Positions 16,779 through 25,644 of a stretch of 64,000 nt of DNA are shown here, piece after piece. The translations under genes were made by a program, and so were the position numbers. Source of the DNA: Cryobacterium suzukii (lineage in GTDB: Bacteria; Actinomycetota; Actinomycetes; Actinomycetales; Microbacteriaceae); contig NZ_SOHJ01000009.1 of assembly GCF_004403185.1 (NCBI RefSeq), positions 150,612 to 214,611 on the forward strand. The letters run 5' to 3'. Position 1 is the stretch's first letter. Every line of letters starts with the position of its first letter. The notes under the pieces were generated by a model. The model was given only the letters and a program-made list of their open reading frames with translations. It was not told the origin of the DNA and did not search any database.

Positions 16779-18547
16779 GCCGTCTCTCCCGTGATCAACG
16801 GCTGGTCGGCGTAGTCGGCAACCTGGCTGGCGAACAGGGACTGGCGAGAGTCCTTGTCACCGCCGGTACCGGCGAAACCCTGCTCGTCGCCGTAGTACAC
16901 GACGGGCTGGCCGCGGGTGAGGTACATCAATTCATGGGCGAGCTTGTCGCGTTGCACCGGCGAATCGGAGGTCTTCAGAAACGAACCGATGCGACCCATG
17001 TCGTGGTTGCCGAGGAAGGTCGGCAGGGCGTAGGCGTTGGAATCGGGGGTGGTGTAGCGGTCGTCGCTGGCGTACAGCTGGCTGAGTCCCTTGGCCGAGT
17101 TGCCGGCTGCGAAGCTCGTGGCCTGTGACTGGAATCCGAAGTCGAGCACCGAGCTGAGGTCGGTGTCGCGCACGTAGGGCGAGGTCTTGGCGGCATCCGC
17201 GTCGTAGACCTCGCCGAACATGAAGAAGTCAGGCTTGCCCTGAGCGTGTGCGTAGTCCCGCACCGCGGTCGACCAGGTCTGCCAGAACTCGAGGTTGACG
17301 TGCTTGACGGTGTCGATGCGAAAGCCGTCGATGCCGAAGTCGACCCAGGTCTTGTAGATGTCGATGAAGCCGTCCACGACGGCTGGGTTTTCCGTCATCA
17401 GGTCGTCGAGGCCGGAGAAGTCGCCGTCGAGGGCGCTTTCTCCCTCGAAGGTCGAGTCACCGCGGTTGTGGTACAGCGTGGGATCGTTCAGCCAGGCTGG
17501 CACCTTGCGATCGGCATTGGCCGGGGTCACGGTCGGTGTGTACGGGAATGACGTGTCATCGAGCTCGGGAAAGTTGTCAGTGCCCGCGTAGTCGGCTGGG
17601 TCGAAGGCGTCGCCCGCTGCGGTCATGTAGGGGGACGTGGCCTTGTCAATGTAGGCGTAGGTCTTCTCCGCGTTGTCGATCAGGTCGGCGGTGTGGTTGG
17701 TGATGATGTCGAAATAGACCTTGATGCCGCGAGCGTGCGCGTCGGCGATGAGCGCCTCGAGTTCGGCGTTGGTGCCCAGGTGCGGATCGATCCGGGTGAA
17801 GTCGGTGCTCCAGTAGCCGTGGTAACCGGCCGAGGCGTTGGCCCCCTCACCCTGCACAGGATTGTTCATGAACGAGGGGGTGAGCCAGAGGGCGGTGGTG
17901 CCGAGCCCCCGAATGTAGTCGAGGGATGAGCGGAGGCCCGCGAGGTCGCCGCCGTTGTAGAAGCCCTTGTCGGTCGGGTCGAAGCCGGAGACCATCGGGT
18001 CGGAGCCGAGGCCGGCGGTGTTGTTGCTCGGGTCGCCGTCCTGGAACCGGTCGGTCATCACGAAGTAGAACTGCTCGTCGCTACCGGGCTGGCGGATGGG
18101 CTCCGTCGCCAGCGAAGCATCAGCTTCTGAGTACGGTCCGGCCAGGGACAGCGCTTGCAGCCCGACCCGTTTCTGGGCGAGGTCGAAGCTGAATCGCAGG
18201 GTGCTCTCGCCCGCGATGGTCAGCGGGATGTTGTCGGCGCCGCCGTCCAGGCCGTAGGTGACGTCCCAGCTGTCGTCGAGGGCTACCTTGTACTCGTAGC
18301 TGCCCGCGGGGAGGGTGAAGTCCGCCGCCCAGATTCCCTCGGTGCCGGTCGGGATCAGTTCGGTAGCCGCGCAGGCCGGCGCCCAGTCTTCGCTGCAACC
18401 GAGCTCGTTCTGCAGGCTGCCGACGAGGGCGACGGTCGGCGTGGCCGCTGCCGCTGCACCGGGGGCGAAGACGAGGCTGGAGGCGAGAATCGCCCCTGAA
18501 CCGATCGTGGCCAGGACTCGGCGTGCGGTGATCTGGGTAGTCAGCAT
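16469..18547 (-). CDS. Amylase-pullulanase, upstream (alpha-amylase) portion before the frameshift
   Basis: Starts at ATG 18547 behind GAAGGAAG. Residues 1-36 are a Sec signal peptide ending in an alanine run. Residues 38-130 form an X25-type pullulanase-associated module (GCSEDWAPAC). The GH13 alpha-amylase domain spans about 155-590, with conserved regions at 280-285 (DIITNH), 408-417 (GFRIDTVKHV, nucleophile D412), 445-447 (GEV, acid E446) and 513-517 (GNHDM). Residues after about 595 are out-of-frame Pro/Ser/Arg-rich sequence caused by the frameshift. A LacI-type operator and a 9-bp tandem array lie upstream, which suggests maltose or starch control. Confidence 0.8.
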   Translation of the reverse strand: MLTTQITARRVLATIGSGAILASSLVFAPGAAAAATPTVALVGSLQNELGCSEDWAPACAATELIPTGTEGIWAADFTLPAGSYEYKVALDDSWDVTYGLDGGADNIPLTIAGESTLRFSFDLAQKRVGLQALSLAGPYSEADASLATEPIRQPGSDEQFYFVMTDRFQDGDPSNNTAGLGSDPMVSGFDPTDKGFYNGGDLAGLRSSLDYIRGLGTTALWLTPSFMNNPVQGEGANASAGYHGYWSTDFTRIDPHLGTNAELEALIADAHARGIKVYFDIITNHTADLIDNAEKTYAYIDKATSPYMTAAGDAFDPADYAGTDNFPELDDTSFPYTPTVTPANADRKVPAWLNDPTLYHNRGDSTFEGESALDGDFSGLDDLMTENPAVVDGFIDIYKTWVDFGIDGFRIDTVKHVNLEFWQTWSTAVRDYAHAQGKPDFFMFGEVYDADAAKTSPYVRDTDLSSVLDFGFQSQATSFAAGNSAKGLSQLYASDDRYTTPDSNAYALPTFLGNHDMGRIGSFLKTSDSPVQRDKLAHELMYLTRGQPVVYYGDEQGFAGTGGDKDSRQSLFASQVADYADQPLITGETAGSVDRSMRMLRCTPISARCPRSARRTRPWPPAPRSSATPTPGPASTPSAGSIAPRRSNTSSPSTTPPQPRPSLFPPSPTARPSQCCTEPEPLPPPPPPVNSR

Positions 18548-18618
18548 TGACTTCCTTCATTCGGCGCCGGACGGCGCAAAGGACAACGATCAGACGCTAC
18601 CCCTCATCGGGAACAGAC

Positions 18619-18632
18619 TGCAAGCGTTTGCA
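18619..18632. promoter_or_regulatory. LacI-family operator upstream of the amylase-pullulanase gene
   Basis: TGCAAGCGTTTGCA has a central CG and pairs at 6 of 7 positions. This is the form bound by LacI/GalR-family regulators such as maltose repressors. It lies about 72 bases before the ATG, a plausible promoter position. No LacI-type gene is in the window. Confidence 0.55.
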
Positions 18633-18692
18633 CGCATTGCACGCATTGCACGCATTGCACGCATTGCACGCATTGCACGCAGTGCACGCATT
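18630..18692. repeat. Tandem array of seven 9-bp units (GCACGCATT)
   Basis: Seven contiguous copies of GCACGCATT start at 18630, 18639, 18648, 18657, 18666, 18675 and 18684. The sixth carries one change (GCACGCAGT). The array overlaps the edge of the LacI-type operator and repeats its TTGCA half-site every 9 bases. There are no unique spacers, so it is not CRISPR. Such arrays can change length by slippage. Confidence 0.85.
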
Positions 18693-18779
18693 GCTCGGTG
18701 GATCACCCGGTCGTAAAAATCACGGCCAACCGGCCAGCCACGTTGCGGGGCCTCAAAGGGCTCGGCCAACGGTTACCGG

Positions 18780-19736
18780 TCAGACCTTGCGCAACAGCAC
18801 CTTGGAGACGGCGTGCGTGGGGTCCTTGCGCAGTACCAGGGTCGCGCGAGACCGGGTAGGACGAATGTTTTGCAGCAGGTTGGGCTGGTTGATACTGGTC
18901 CAGATACTCCGCGCCTTGCCGCGCGCTTCATCTTCGGTGAGCGCCGCGTAGCGGTGAAAGAACGAGTTGGGGTTGGAAAACGCCCCGCGCTGCAGCTTCA
19001 GAAATCGTTCCTCATACCAGCGGGCAATGTCCTGGGTACGAGCATCCACATAGATGGTGAAGTCAAACAGGTCACTGACCGAAAGACCGTGCCCCGGGGC
19101 GGGAGGCTGCAGCACGTTGAGGCCCTCAACGATAAGAACGTCGGGCTGTCGCACCACGATCTGTGCGTCGGGCACGATGTCGTAGCTCAGGTGCGAGTAA
19201 AACGGTGAACGCACTTCCGGGGCGCCGCTCTTGACGGCGCTGACGAACCGCAGCAGCGCACGCCGGTCGTAGGACTCCGGAAATCCCTTGCGCTCCATCA
19301 GACCGCGGCGGTTCAGCTCGGCGTTGGGAAACAGAAAGCCGTCGGTCGTGACGAGTTCAACCCGGGGAGTGTCGTCCCAACGGGCGAGCATCTCGCGCAG
19401 CAGCCGGGCGGTGGTCGACTTGCCCACCGCTACCGAGCCGGCCACACCGATCACAAACGGGGTGGGACGAGCCCGTTCGCCCAGGAATCCACTGGTGGCA
19501 CGGTGCAGGGTGCGGGCATTCGCCGCGTACAGGTTGAGCAGCCTGCTCAATGGAAGATAAACATCCGTCACCTCGTTGATGTCGAGGGGCTCGCCGATGC
19601 CGCGCAACTGCACGATCTCGGTCTCTTTGAGCGGCAGCATAGTGGTCGGCGCGAGGGCAGCCCAGTCAGCTCGGTCGAGTTCCACAAAAGGGGTACCGTG
19701 ACCGTTCATTGCAGGGGCCAGCACCGGATCGGACAT
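18780..19736 (-). CDS. coaA: Type I pantothenate kinase
   Basis: First committed step of coenzyme A synthesis, phosphorylating pantothenate with ATP. The 318 residues include the P-loop GSVAVGKST at 100-108 and the typical [10 protein letters not shown], the RKGFPESYD segment and [14 protein letters not shown] 19736 is set by a TAAGCT -10 box 7 bases upstream and no ribosome binding site. It is divergent from glmS, with only 34 bases between the start codons and a perfect 13-base palindrome there. It ends 233 bases from the start of the amylase-pullulanase gene, on the same strand. Confidence 0.95.
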   Translation of the reverse strand: MSDPVLAPAMNGHGTPFVELDRADWAALAPTTMLPLKETEIVQLRGIGEPLDINEVTDVYLPLSRLLNLYAANARTLHRATSGFLGERARPTPFVIGVAGSVAVGKSTTARLLREMLARWDDTPRVELVTTDGFLFPNAELNRRGLMERKGFPESYDRRALLRFVSAVKSGAPEVRSPFYSHLSYDIVPDAQIVVRQPDVLIVEGLNVLQPPAPGHGLSVSDLFDFTIYVDARTQDIARWYEERFLKLQRGAFSNPNSFFHRYAALTEDEARGKARSIWTSINQPNLLQNIRPTRSRATLVLRKDPTHAVSKVLLRKV

Positions 19737-19743
19737 TCCCCCA

Positions 19744-19762
19744 AGCTTAGTCCGACTAAAAT
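19744..19762. promoter_or_regulatory. Divergent coaA/glmS leaderless promoters with a shared palindrome
   Basis: Minus -10 TAAGCT (19744-19749) is 7 bases from the coaA ATG. Plus -10 TAAAAT (19757-19762) is 8 bases from the glmS ATG. Between them TTAGTCCGACTAA (19747-19759) is a perfect palindrome around a central C and overlaps three bases of each -10 box. A regulator bound there would control both genes. Confidence 0.6.
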
Positions 19763-19770
19763 TGTCTACT

Positions 19771-21621
19771 ATGTGCGGAATCGTAGGTTATGTCGGAAGC
19801 AACAAGACCGTTGACGTTCTCATGAGCGGGCTCGGACGGCTCGAATATCGCGGGTACGATTCCGCGGGGATCGCCGTCATCGACGAATTTGGGGTGCTCA
19901 ACACAGCCAAGAAAGCCGGCAAGCTGTCGGCCCTGACTGGGGAGCTGAAGGCCCACCCCATCAATGACGGCACGACCGGCATCGGTCATACCCGCTGGGC
20001 TACCCACGGTGGCCCGAACGACGAAAACGCGCACCCGCACCTCGGCGACAACAACAAGCTCGCCCTCATCCACAATGGCATCATCGAGAACTTCGCCCCG
20101 CTGCGCGATGAGCTGCTCGCCGAAGGCTTCAGCTTTCTGAGCGAGACCGACACCGAGGTCGCCGCAGTACTGCTCGGACGCGAATACCAGCGCGTCGGCG
20201 ATCTGGCCGAAGCATTCCGCACCATCGTGGCGCGCCTCGATGGTGCCTTCACCCTTCTGGCCGTGCACCAGGACCAGCCCGGCATCGTCGTCGGCGCCCG
20301 CCGCAACTCCCCGCTCGTGATCGGACTTGGCGAGGGCGAGAACTTTCTCGGCTCCGACGTCGCCGCGTTCGTCGAATACACCCGCCGGGCCGTCGCGATC
20401 GGCCAGGACCAGATCGTCACCATTACAGCGGATGCCGTCACGGTCACCGACTTTGACGGCAACCCGGTCGAGACCGAAGAGTTTGACATCGCCTGGGACG
20501 CCTCGGCCAGTGAAAAGGGAGGCTGGTCCAGCTTCATGGCGAAGGAAGTCTCCGAGCAGCCTGATGCCGTCGCTAACACCCTGCGCGGGCGCATCACCGC
20601 CGAACAGGTCGTCGTCCCGGAGCTGACCGAATTCGGTGACGACGTTCTCGCTGGCGTCCGTCGTATCGTGATCATCGCCTGCGGAACCGCCGCCTACGCG
20701 GGTCAGACGGCCAAATACGCCATTGAAAAGTGGGCGCAGGTGCCGGTGGACGTCGAGCTCAGCCACGAGTTCCGCTATCGCGACCCGGTGCTCAGCGACG
20801 ACACCCTGGTGGTCTCGATCAGCCAGTCCGGTGAAACCATGGACACGCTCATGGCCGTCAAGTACGCCATGTCGCTCGGTGCCAAGACCATCTCCATCTG
20901 CAACACGCAGGGCGCAACCATCCCGCGCGAGAGCGACGCGGTGATCTACACCCACGCCGGGCCCGAGGTTGCTGTGGCGTCGACCAAGGCCTTCGTAGCG
21001 CAGATCACCGCTCTCTACCTGTTCGCCCTGCATCTCGCCCGGGTACGCGGCAGCCTCAGTGCTGCCGAGCAGGCCACGCAGGTTGCCGAGCTGCAGTCCA
21101 TTCCGGAGAAAATCGCCACCGTTCTCGGCGTAGAAGACGAGGTGCGTCAGCTGGCTCACCGGATGAGCCACACCCGCGCGGTACTCTTCCTCGGCCGCCA
21201 CGTCGGCTTTCCGATCGCGCTGGAGGGTGCGCTCAAACTCAAGGAGCTCGCCTACATCCATGCCGAAGGCTTCGCCGCCGGTGAACTCAAGCACGGCCCG
21301 ATCGCGCTGATCGAGCCCGGCCAGCCGGTTTTCGTCGTCGTGCCGAGCCCGCGCGGCTCAGCCCATCTGCACCCCAAGGTCGTCTCCAACATTCAGGAAA
21401 TCCGCGCCCGCGGTGCACGCATCATCGCCATCGCCGAGCTCGGCGACGCCGCGGTACTCCCTTTCGCCGACACCGTCATTCACATTCCGCTCGCGGCACC
21501 CCTGTTCGAGCCGCTGCTGGCCGTGGTGCCGCTGCAGATGTTCGCCATGGAGCTCGCCATCGCCAAGGGCCTCGATGTCGACCAGCCGCGCAACCTCGCG
21601 AAGTCCGTCACGGTCGAATAG
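19771..21621 (+). CDS. glmS: Glutamine-fructose-6-phosphate aminotransferase (isomerizing)
   Basis: Makes glucosamine-6-phosphate from fructose-6-phosphate and glutamine, the entry to amino-sugar and peptidoglycan synthesis. I start at ATG 19771, not at a TTG three codons upstream, because the catalytic residue must be Cys1 after Met removal (MCGIVGYVG). The 616 residues contain the glutaminase domain ([28 protein letters not shown]), then two SIS domains ([19 protein letters not shown]) and end KSVTVE. Only 34 bases precede it, so there is no room for a glmS ribozyme. acpS and alr follow. Confidence 0.96.
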   Translation: MCGIVGYVGSNKTVDVLMSGLGRLEYRGYDSAGIAVIDEFGVLNTAKKAGKLSALTGELKAHPINDGTTGIGHTRWATHGGPNDENAHPHLGDNNKLALIHNGIIENFAPLRDELLAEGFSFLSETDTEVAAVLLGREYQRVGDLAEAFRTIVARLDGAFTLLAVHQDQPGIVVGARRNSPLVIGLGEGENFLGSDVAAFVEYTRRAVAIGQDQIVTITADAVTVTDFDGNPVETEEFDIAWDASASEKGGWSSFMAKEVSEQPDAVANTLRGRITAEQVVVPELTEFGDDVLAGVRRIVIIACGTAAYAGQTAKYAIEKWAQVPVDVELSHEFRYRDPVLSDDTLVVSISQSGETMDTLMAVKYAMSLGAKTISICNTQGATIPRESDAVIYTHAGPEVAVASTKAFVAQITALYLFALHLARVRGSLSAAEQATQVAELQSIPEKIATVLGVEDEVRQLAHRMSHTRAVLFLGRHVGFPIALEGALKLKELAYIHAEGFAAGELKHGPIALIEPGQPVFVVVPSPRGSAHLHPKVVSNIQEIRARGARIIAIAELGDAAVLPFADTVIHIPLAAPLFEPLLAVVPLQMFAMELAIAKGLDVDQPRNLAKSVTVE

Positions 21622-21640
21622 TGCTGGTTGAGACGGCGCA

Positions 21641-21997
21641 GTGATCAAGGGCATTGGGGTCGACGTGGTCGACCTGGCGCGCTTCGTCCGCCAGGTCGAG
21701 CGCACGCCGCGCCTTGTGCCGCGGTTGTTCGCGGAAAGTGAACGCGGTCTGCCGGTGCACTCCCTGGCAGCGCGTTTCGCCGCCAAGGAAGCCCTGATCA
21801 AGGCCCTCGGCGACAGTGTGGGCGCCACCTGGCACGAGATGGAAATTGTGAACGACCCGCACGGCAATCCGGAGTTTAAGCTCAGCGGGGCGGCCCTGGC
21901 GGCCCTGACCGAGCGTGGCATCAGCCGGGTGCACGTCACCATGACGCACGATGCGGGCGTAGCCTGCGCCTTCGTCGTCGCCGAGGGGGAACGGTGA
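21641..21997 (+). CDS. acpS: Holo-[acyl-carrier-protein] synthase
   Basis: Transfers 4'-phosphopantetheine from CoA to acyl carrier protein. The 118-residue protein has the N-terminal IKGIGVDVVDLARF with the Mg-binding Asp and the RFAAKEALIKALGD helix with its catalytic Glu and Lys. GTG 21641 has a weak ribosome binding site and lies 19 bases after glmS. The stop overlaps the alr start in GTGA, so it is coupled to alr. CoA is its substrate, and coaA, the first enzyme of CoA synthesis, is the divergent neighbour of glmS. Confidence 0.93.
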   Translation: MIKGIGVDVVDLARFVRQVERTPRLVPRLFAESERGLPVHSLAARFAAKEALIKALGDSVGATWHEMEIVNDPHGNPEFKLSGAALAALTERGISRVHVTMTHDAGVACAFVVAEGER

Positions 21998-23115
21998 GCG
22001 GTTTTCGCGAAGCGGTGGTCGACCTCGCCGCCATCCGCCACAACATGGCCCATCTGCGTGCTGTCGCAGGCACCCCGCACGCCATGGCCGTTGTTAAAGC
22101 CAACGCCTACGGTCATGGCGCTGTGGCGGTGGCGCGCGCTGCCCTCGCAGGCGGAGCCGACTGGCTCGGCGTCGCCGATATCGACGAAGCACTGGCCCTG
22201 CGTGACGCCGGAATTGACGCACCGATTCTGGCATGGTTGCACGACCCCGACGCCGATTTCAGCGCCGCGATCGACGACGATGTCACCCTCGGGCTCTCCT
22301 CAGTGCAACAGGTGCAACAGGCAGCGGATGCAGCCAAGGAACTCGGCCGGAGTGCATCCGTTCATCTGAAACTCGAAACCGGTCTCAGCCGGAACGGCGT
22401 GCACGAAAACGACTGGGCGGAGGTCTTCGCACTCGCTGCCGCGCTCGAGCAGGTCGGGCTGCTGCGCGTCGACGGTGTCATGAGCCACCTCGCCAACGCG
22501 TCGGCGTTCGACGACCAGCAGGCCCTCGAATGCTTCGAACGCGGCGTCGCCGCCGCCCGCGCGGCCGGGCTGACCCCCACGCTCGTGCACCTCGCATCGT
22601 CCGCAGCGGCACTGCGACTGCCGGCCGCTCGCTTCACCATGGTGCGATTGGGCATCACCATCTACGGGCTGTCTCCCTTCGACGACGCCACCTCGGCCGA
22701 TCTCGGCTTGATTCCGGCGATGACCCTGCGCGGCCGGGTAGCCCTCGTGCGCCGGGTCAGCGCCGGCGCCGGTGTCTCCTACGACTACCTGTGGCGCGCG
22801 CCGCAGGATTGCACGCTCGTGCTCGTGCCGCTCGGCTATGCCGACGGCATTCCCAGGCAGGCGTCGGGTGCGGCCCTTGTGCATATCCACGGCGAGAACT
22901 ACCCCCTCGTCGGCCGGGTGGCGATGGACCAGTTTGTCGTGAACCTCGGCTCCAAAAACCCGGGCGTGGCCGTCGGTGACGAGGTCGTACTGTTCGGCGA
23001 CCCGGCTACGGGTGCGCCGAGCGCCACCGACTGGGCCGATGCCGCTGGCACGATCAACTATGAGATCGTCACGCGAATCGGGCCCCGGGTGACGCGGCGA
23101 CACATCAATGGCTGA
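21994..23115 (+). CDS. alr: Alanine racemase
   Basis: PLP enzyme making D-alanine for peptidoglycan. The 373 residues show the PLP-lysine motif AVVKANAYGHG (K35), the barrel segment VKLETGLSRNG and the C-terminal PLGYADGIPR with VSYDYLWRA upstream, which holds the second catalytic base Tyr. GTG 21994 is preceded by GAGGGGGA and overlaps acpS by four bases. Its stop overlaps tsaE by eight bases. Alr-TsaE-TsaB-RimI-TsaD order is common in Gram-positive bacteria. Confidence 0.95.
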   Translation: MSGFREAVVDLAAIRHNMAHLRAVAGTPHAMAVVKANAYGHGAVAVARAALAGGADWLGVADIDEALALRDAGIDAPILAWLHDPDADFSAAIDDDVTLGLSSVQQVQQAADAAKELGRSASVHLKLETGLSRNGVHENDWAEVFALAAALEQVGLLRVDGVMSHLANASAFDDQQALECFERGVAAARAAGLTPTLVHLASSAAALRLPAARFTMVRLGITIYGLSPFDDATSADLGLIPAMTLRGRVALVRRVSAGAGVSYDYLWRAPQDCTLVLVPLGYADGIPRQASGAALVHIHGENYPLVGRVAMDQFVVNLGSKNPGVAVGDEVVLFGDPATGAPSATDWADAAGTINYEIVTRIGPRVTRRHING

Positions 23116-23626
23116 GCTGCACCGCACGATTGCGGATGCGGCGGCGATGCACCGCCTCGGGGTGAACCTCGCGGGGATTCTGCGGGCCGGTGACCTCGTC
23201 GTGCTCACCGGGCCGCTCGGGGCTGGCAAGACCACGCTGACGCGCGGCCTCGGCGAGGGGCTGCGGGTGCGTGGCGCCGTGACCAGCCCCACCTTCGTGC
23301 TCGCTCGCACGCACCCGAGTCTCGTGGGCGGGCCGCCGTTCGTGCATGTCGACGCCTACCGCCTCGGCAGCGCCATGGAACTCGACGATCTCGACATCGA
23401 CTTCGCCCGCTCCATCGTCGTGGTCGAGTGGGGTCGCGGCCTGCTCGATGGCATCACCGAATCCTGGCTGGACATTGAGATCGAGCGACCGCAGGGCCGG
23501 GCGCTCGTGACGCCGGAAACGGTTGCTGCAGCATCCGTTCTCGATCTGGATCACGACCTGGATGAGCCGCGTACCGTGACCCTGGCCGGTCACGGCCCCC
23601 GTTGGGCTCGTCTGGCGTTGGTCTAG
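23108..23626 (+). CDS. tsaE: tRNA t6A biosynthesis ATPase TsaE
   Basis: ATPase that powers the TsaB-TsaD complex, which adds threonylcarbamoyl to A37 of ANN-decoding tRNAs. The 172 residues have Walker A GPLGAGKT at 35-42, followed by the typical VTSPTFVLA and HVDAYRL motifs and VVVEWGRGL. ATG 23108 lies inside the last codons of alr. A TSUP permease gene separates it from its partners tsaB and tsaD. Confidence 0.93.
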   Translation: MAELHRTIADAAAMHRLGVNLAGILRAGDLVVLTGPLGAGKTTLTRGLGEGLRVRGAVTSPTFVLARTHPSLVGGPPFVHVDAYRLGSAMELDDLDIDFARSIVVVEWGRGLLDGITESWLDIEIERPQGRALVTPETVAAASVLDLDHDLDEPRTVTLAGHGPRWARLALV

Positions 23627-23693
23627 CGTGTCCGTCGGTGCCGCTGTCGGCGCCGTACCCGTTGAACACTCGAACACAGGGGACTCTCACTAA

Positions 23694-24461
23694 ATGACTC
23701 TTCTTGAAGGCGCGATCATTCTGGTCGCCGGAATCATCGCTGGCATCATCAACGTGGTAGCCGGCGCGGGGACCCTGATCACTTTTCCTACGCTGCTGGC
23801 CCTGGGCGTCCCGCCGATCACCGCGAACGTGTCGAACACCGTTGGTCTGGTCCCCGGGTCGGTCGCGGGTGCCTACGGGTACCGGCGGGAACTTAAGTCA
23901 CAGTGGCGGCCGGTGGCCTGGATGGCCGTGTTTTCCGCTGTGGGTGGCGTGACCGGAGGCTTGCTGCTGCTGATCCTGCCGCAGGAGGCCTTTTCGGCGG
24001 TCGTTCCGTTCCTCTTGCTGTTGGCCGCAGTGCTCTCGGCGGTGCAGCCTCGAGTGGCACGGTACGTTCGGCGCAAAGCGCCCGAAGGAACCATCACCGA
24101 CACACGCCCGATCACGTTTGGTTTAGTACTCGGCATTCTCGGCACGGGGGTTTACGGGGGATACTTCGGAGCCGCCCAGGGCGTGGTGCTCCTGGCCCTG
24201 CTGGGAATCCTCTGGTCCACCGACATCCACCGGGCCAACGGAGCCAAGAACGTTCTGGCCGGAATGGCCAACCTCGTGTCGGCGATCATTTTCATCTCGA
24301 GCGGAACCGTGGACTGGGTGATCGCCCTGTTGATCGGCGTGGGGTCTGCCTTCGGCGGCTGGATCGGTGCCCGTATCGGTCGGCGCCTCTCGGCCCCGGT
24401 GTTGCGCACGATCCTCGTGGTCGTTGCACTGACGGCCGCCGTCGTGCTCTTTCTGACGTGA
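23694..24461 (+). CDS. TauE/SafE (TSUP) family membrane transporter
   Basis: A 255-residue membrane protein with about eight hydrophobic segments. It opens ILVAGIIAGIINVVAGAGTL, the glycine-rich TSUP entry motif, and has the second repeat LGILGTGVYGGYFGAAQGVV. The family exports sulfite, sulfoacetate or other small organic anions; this substrate cannot be told. It stands between tsaE and tsaB on the same strand, 67 bases after tsaE. No sulfur-metabolism gene is nearby. Confidence 0.85.
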   Translation: MTLLEGAIILVAGIIAGIINVVAGAGTLITFPTLLALGVPPITANVSNTVGLVPGSVAGAYGYRRELKSQWRPVAWMAVFSAVGGVTGGLLLLILPQEAFSAVVPFLLLLAAVLSAVQPRVARYVRRKAPEGTITDTRPITFGLVLGILGTGVYGGYFGAAQGVVLLALLGILWSTDIHRANGAKNVLAGMANLVSAIIFISSGTVDWVIALLIGVGSAFGGWIGARIGRRLSAPVLRTILVVVALTAAVVLFLT

Positions 24462-24493
24462 ACGCTCCGCGCCCGGACGCCCGCCGCAGCGCC

Positions 24494-24499
24494 TAGGCT
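24494..24499 (+). promoter_or_regulatory. -10 box of tsaB, probably leaderless
   Basis: TAGGCT lies 6 bases before GTG 24506, with no Shine-Dalgarno sequence. tsaB-rimI-tsaD may therefore form their own transcript. Confidence 0.5.
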
Positions 24500-24505
24500 G
24501 AACTG

Positions 24506-25141
24506 GTGCTACTTGCCATCGATACCTCCGCCGGCACGAGCGTAGCCGTCGTCGACCTCCACCGTGGCGTGATCGCCGAACGCGCCGAAGCCGACACGAT
24601 GCGTCACGCCGAAATTGTCGGCCCCTTCATTCTGGAGTGTCTCCGGGAGGCGAACATTTCGCCCGAAACGCTCTCCGGAGTGGTCGGCGGTATGGGCCCA
24701 GGCCCGTTCACCGGCCTGCGCGTCGGCATCGCCTCGGCCCGCGTCTTCGCTCTCGGCGCCGGCAGGCCGCTCGTGCCGGTGATCAGCCACGACGCCATCG
24801 CCTATGGCCACTACCTCCGTGGCCATCACGGCCCGCTCGTGGTCGTCACCGACGCCCGGCGCCGTGAAGTCTACTGGAGCGCCTATTCCCAAGCGGATGC
24901 CACGGGCCTGCCCGTGCGTGTGGGCCCACCCGGTCTGGCCAAGCCGGCCGAGCTCGACGACCCGAACTGGCTGCACGCGGGCTGGAACCGCCTCGACGCT
25001 GCCACGGTTTCGGCTGGGGAACTCGGTATGGTCGCCGAGCTGACCCACTCGCACCACCGTTCGTTCGCACCCGATGAGCCGCTCTACCTGCGCTCGCCCG
25101 ATGTCACGCTCTCTGCCGGCCCCAAGCGGGTAAGCCGATGA
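24506..25141 (+). CDS. tsaB: tRNA t6A biosynthesis scaffold protein TsaB
   Basis: Inactive ASKHA-fold partner of TsaD in the t6A complex. The 211 residues start MLLAIDTSAGTSVAVVDLHR and contain the dimerising helices, the GGMGPGPFTGLRVGIASARV loop and the DARRREVYWSAY segment typical of TsaB. GTG 24506 follows a leaderless -10 box. The stop overlaps rimI by four bases (ATGA), and rimI overlaps tsaD in turn, so the three are translationally coupled. Confidence 0.93.
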   Translation: MLLAIDTSAGTSVAVVDLHRGVIAERAEADTMRHAEIVGPFILECLREANISPETLSGVVGGMGPGPFTGLRVGIASARVFALGAGRPLVPVISHDAIAYGHYLRGHHGPLVVVTDARRREVYWSAYSQADATGLPVRVGPPGLAKPAELDDPNWLHAGWNRLDAATVSAGELGMVAELTHSHHRSFAPDEPLYLRSPDVTLSAGPKRVSR

Positions 25142-25644
25142 CCTGGCAGCTGCGCCGCGCGCATGAACACGACCTCTCGGCCATCATGCACCTCGAAGTC
25201 AACATCTTCGAGAACGATGCCTGGTCTGCGCCCATGATGGCGCGCGACCTCGGCGACCCGGCCTGCTATTACCTCGTCGCTTTTCCGCCCGATGACCCGA
25301 GCAACGTTGAAGCGTACGCCGGATTGCTCGCGCCGCAGGGAGCTACCGAGGGCGACATTCAGACCATCGCCGTTGCCGACTCGGCCCGCGGGCGCGGACT
25401 CGGCCGTGTACTCATGCAGGCGCTCATCAGCGAGGCCCGCAAGCGAGGCGCCCGGCTGATCTTTCTCGAGGTGCGGGCCGACAACCCTGGGGCCCAGCGC
25501 CTGTACGAACGTCTCGGTTTCATCGAGGTCGGGGTGCGCCGCGGTTACTACCAGCCCGACAACGTCGACGCCATCGTCATGCGCCTGAATATTCCCGAAC
25601 TGGAATCTATGCTCACTTCTCCAACAGCAACCGTGCCAGTATGA
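25138..25644 (+). CDS. rimI: Ribosomal protein S18-alanine N-acetyltransferase-like GNAT protein
   Basis: A 168-residue single-domain GNAT enzyme. It has the acetyl-CoA loop [20 protein letters not shown] and the C-terminal [23 protein letters not shown], as in RimI. RimI acetylates N-terminal alanine, classically of ribosomal protein S18, but actinobacterial RimI enzymes can be broader. Its location between tsaB and tsaD, with four-base overlaps at both ends, is the usual RimI context and the main reason for the name. Confidence 0.85.
   Translation: MTWQLRRAHEHDLSAIMHLEVNIFENDAWSAPMMARDLGDPACYYLVAFPPDDPSNVEAYAGLLAPQGATEGDIQTIAVADSARGRGLGRVLMQALISEARKRGARLIFLEVRADNPGAQRLYERLGFIEVGVRRGYYQPDNVDAIVMRLNIPELESMLTSPTATVPV

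Larger units (their letters stand above)
12804..18547 (-). pseudogene. pulA: Secreted amylase-pullulanase gene, interrupted by a one-base frameshift
   Basis: Read from 18547 down, two minus-strand frames join into one large extracellular starch-degrading enzyme of about 1,914 residues: signal peptide, X25-type module, GH13 alpha-amylase domain, amylase C-terminal beta domain, two more X25-type modules, CBM48 and a GH13 pullulanase domain. At about 16760-16782 the frame shifts: the upstream frame ends its sensible sequence at GETAGSVDR, and the other frame resumes VDADAPLYTHISALSALRTA. Restoring one base, probably a lost G, joins them. The upstream frame then runs on as a Pro/Ser/Arg-rich shadow to 16469. 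It may be a real inactivating mutation or a homopolymer sequencing error; the flanking coding sequence looks intact. Confidence 0.8.

Noticed and set aside
18630..18692. Possible CRISPR array
   Set aside because: Units are 9 bases, contiguous and without unique spacers; no cas genes.
19737..19770. glmS ribozyme or riboswitch
   Set aside because: Only 34 bases separate coaA and glmS, and the promoter is leaderless; there is no room for a ribozyme.
19756..21294. Open frame of about 512 codons antisense to glmS
   Set aside because: Shadow of a clear gene; no domain and no start signals.
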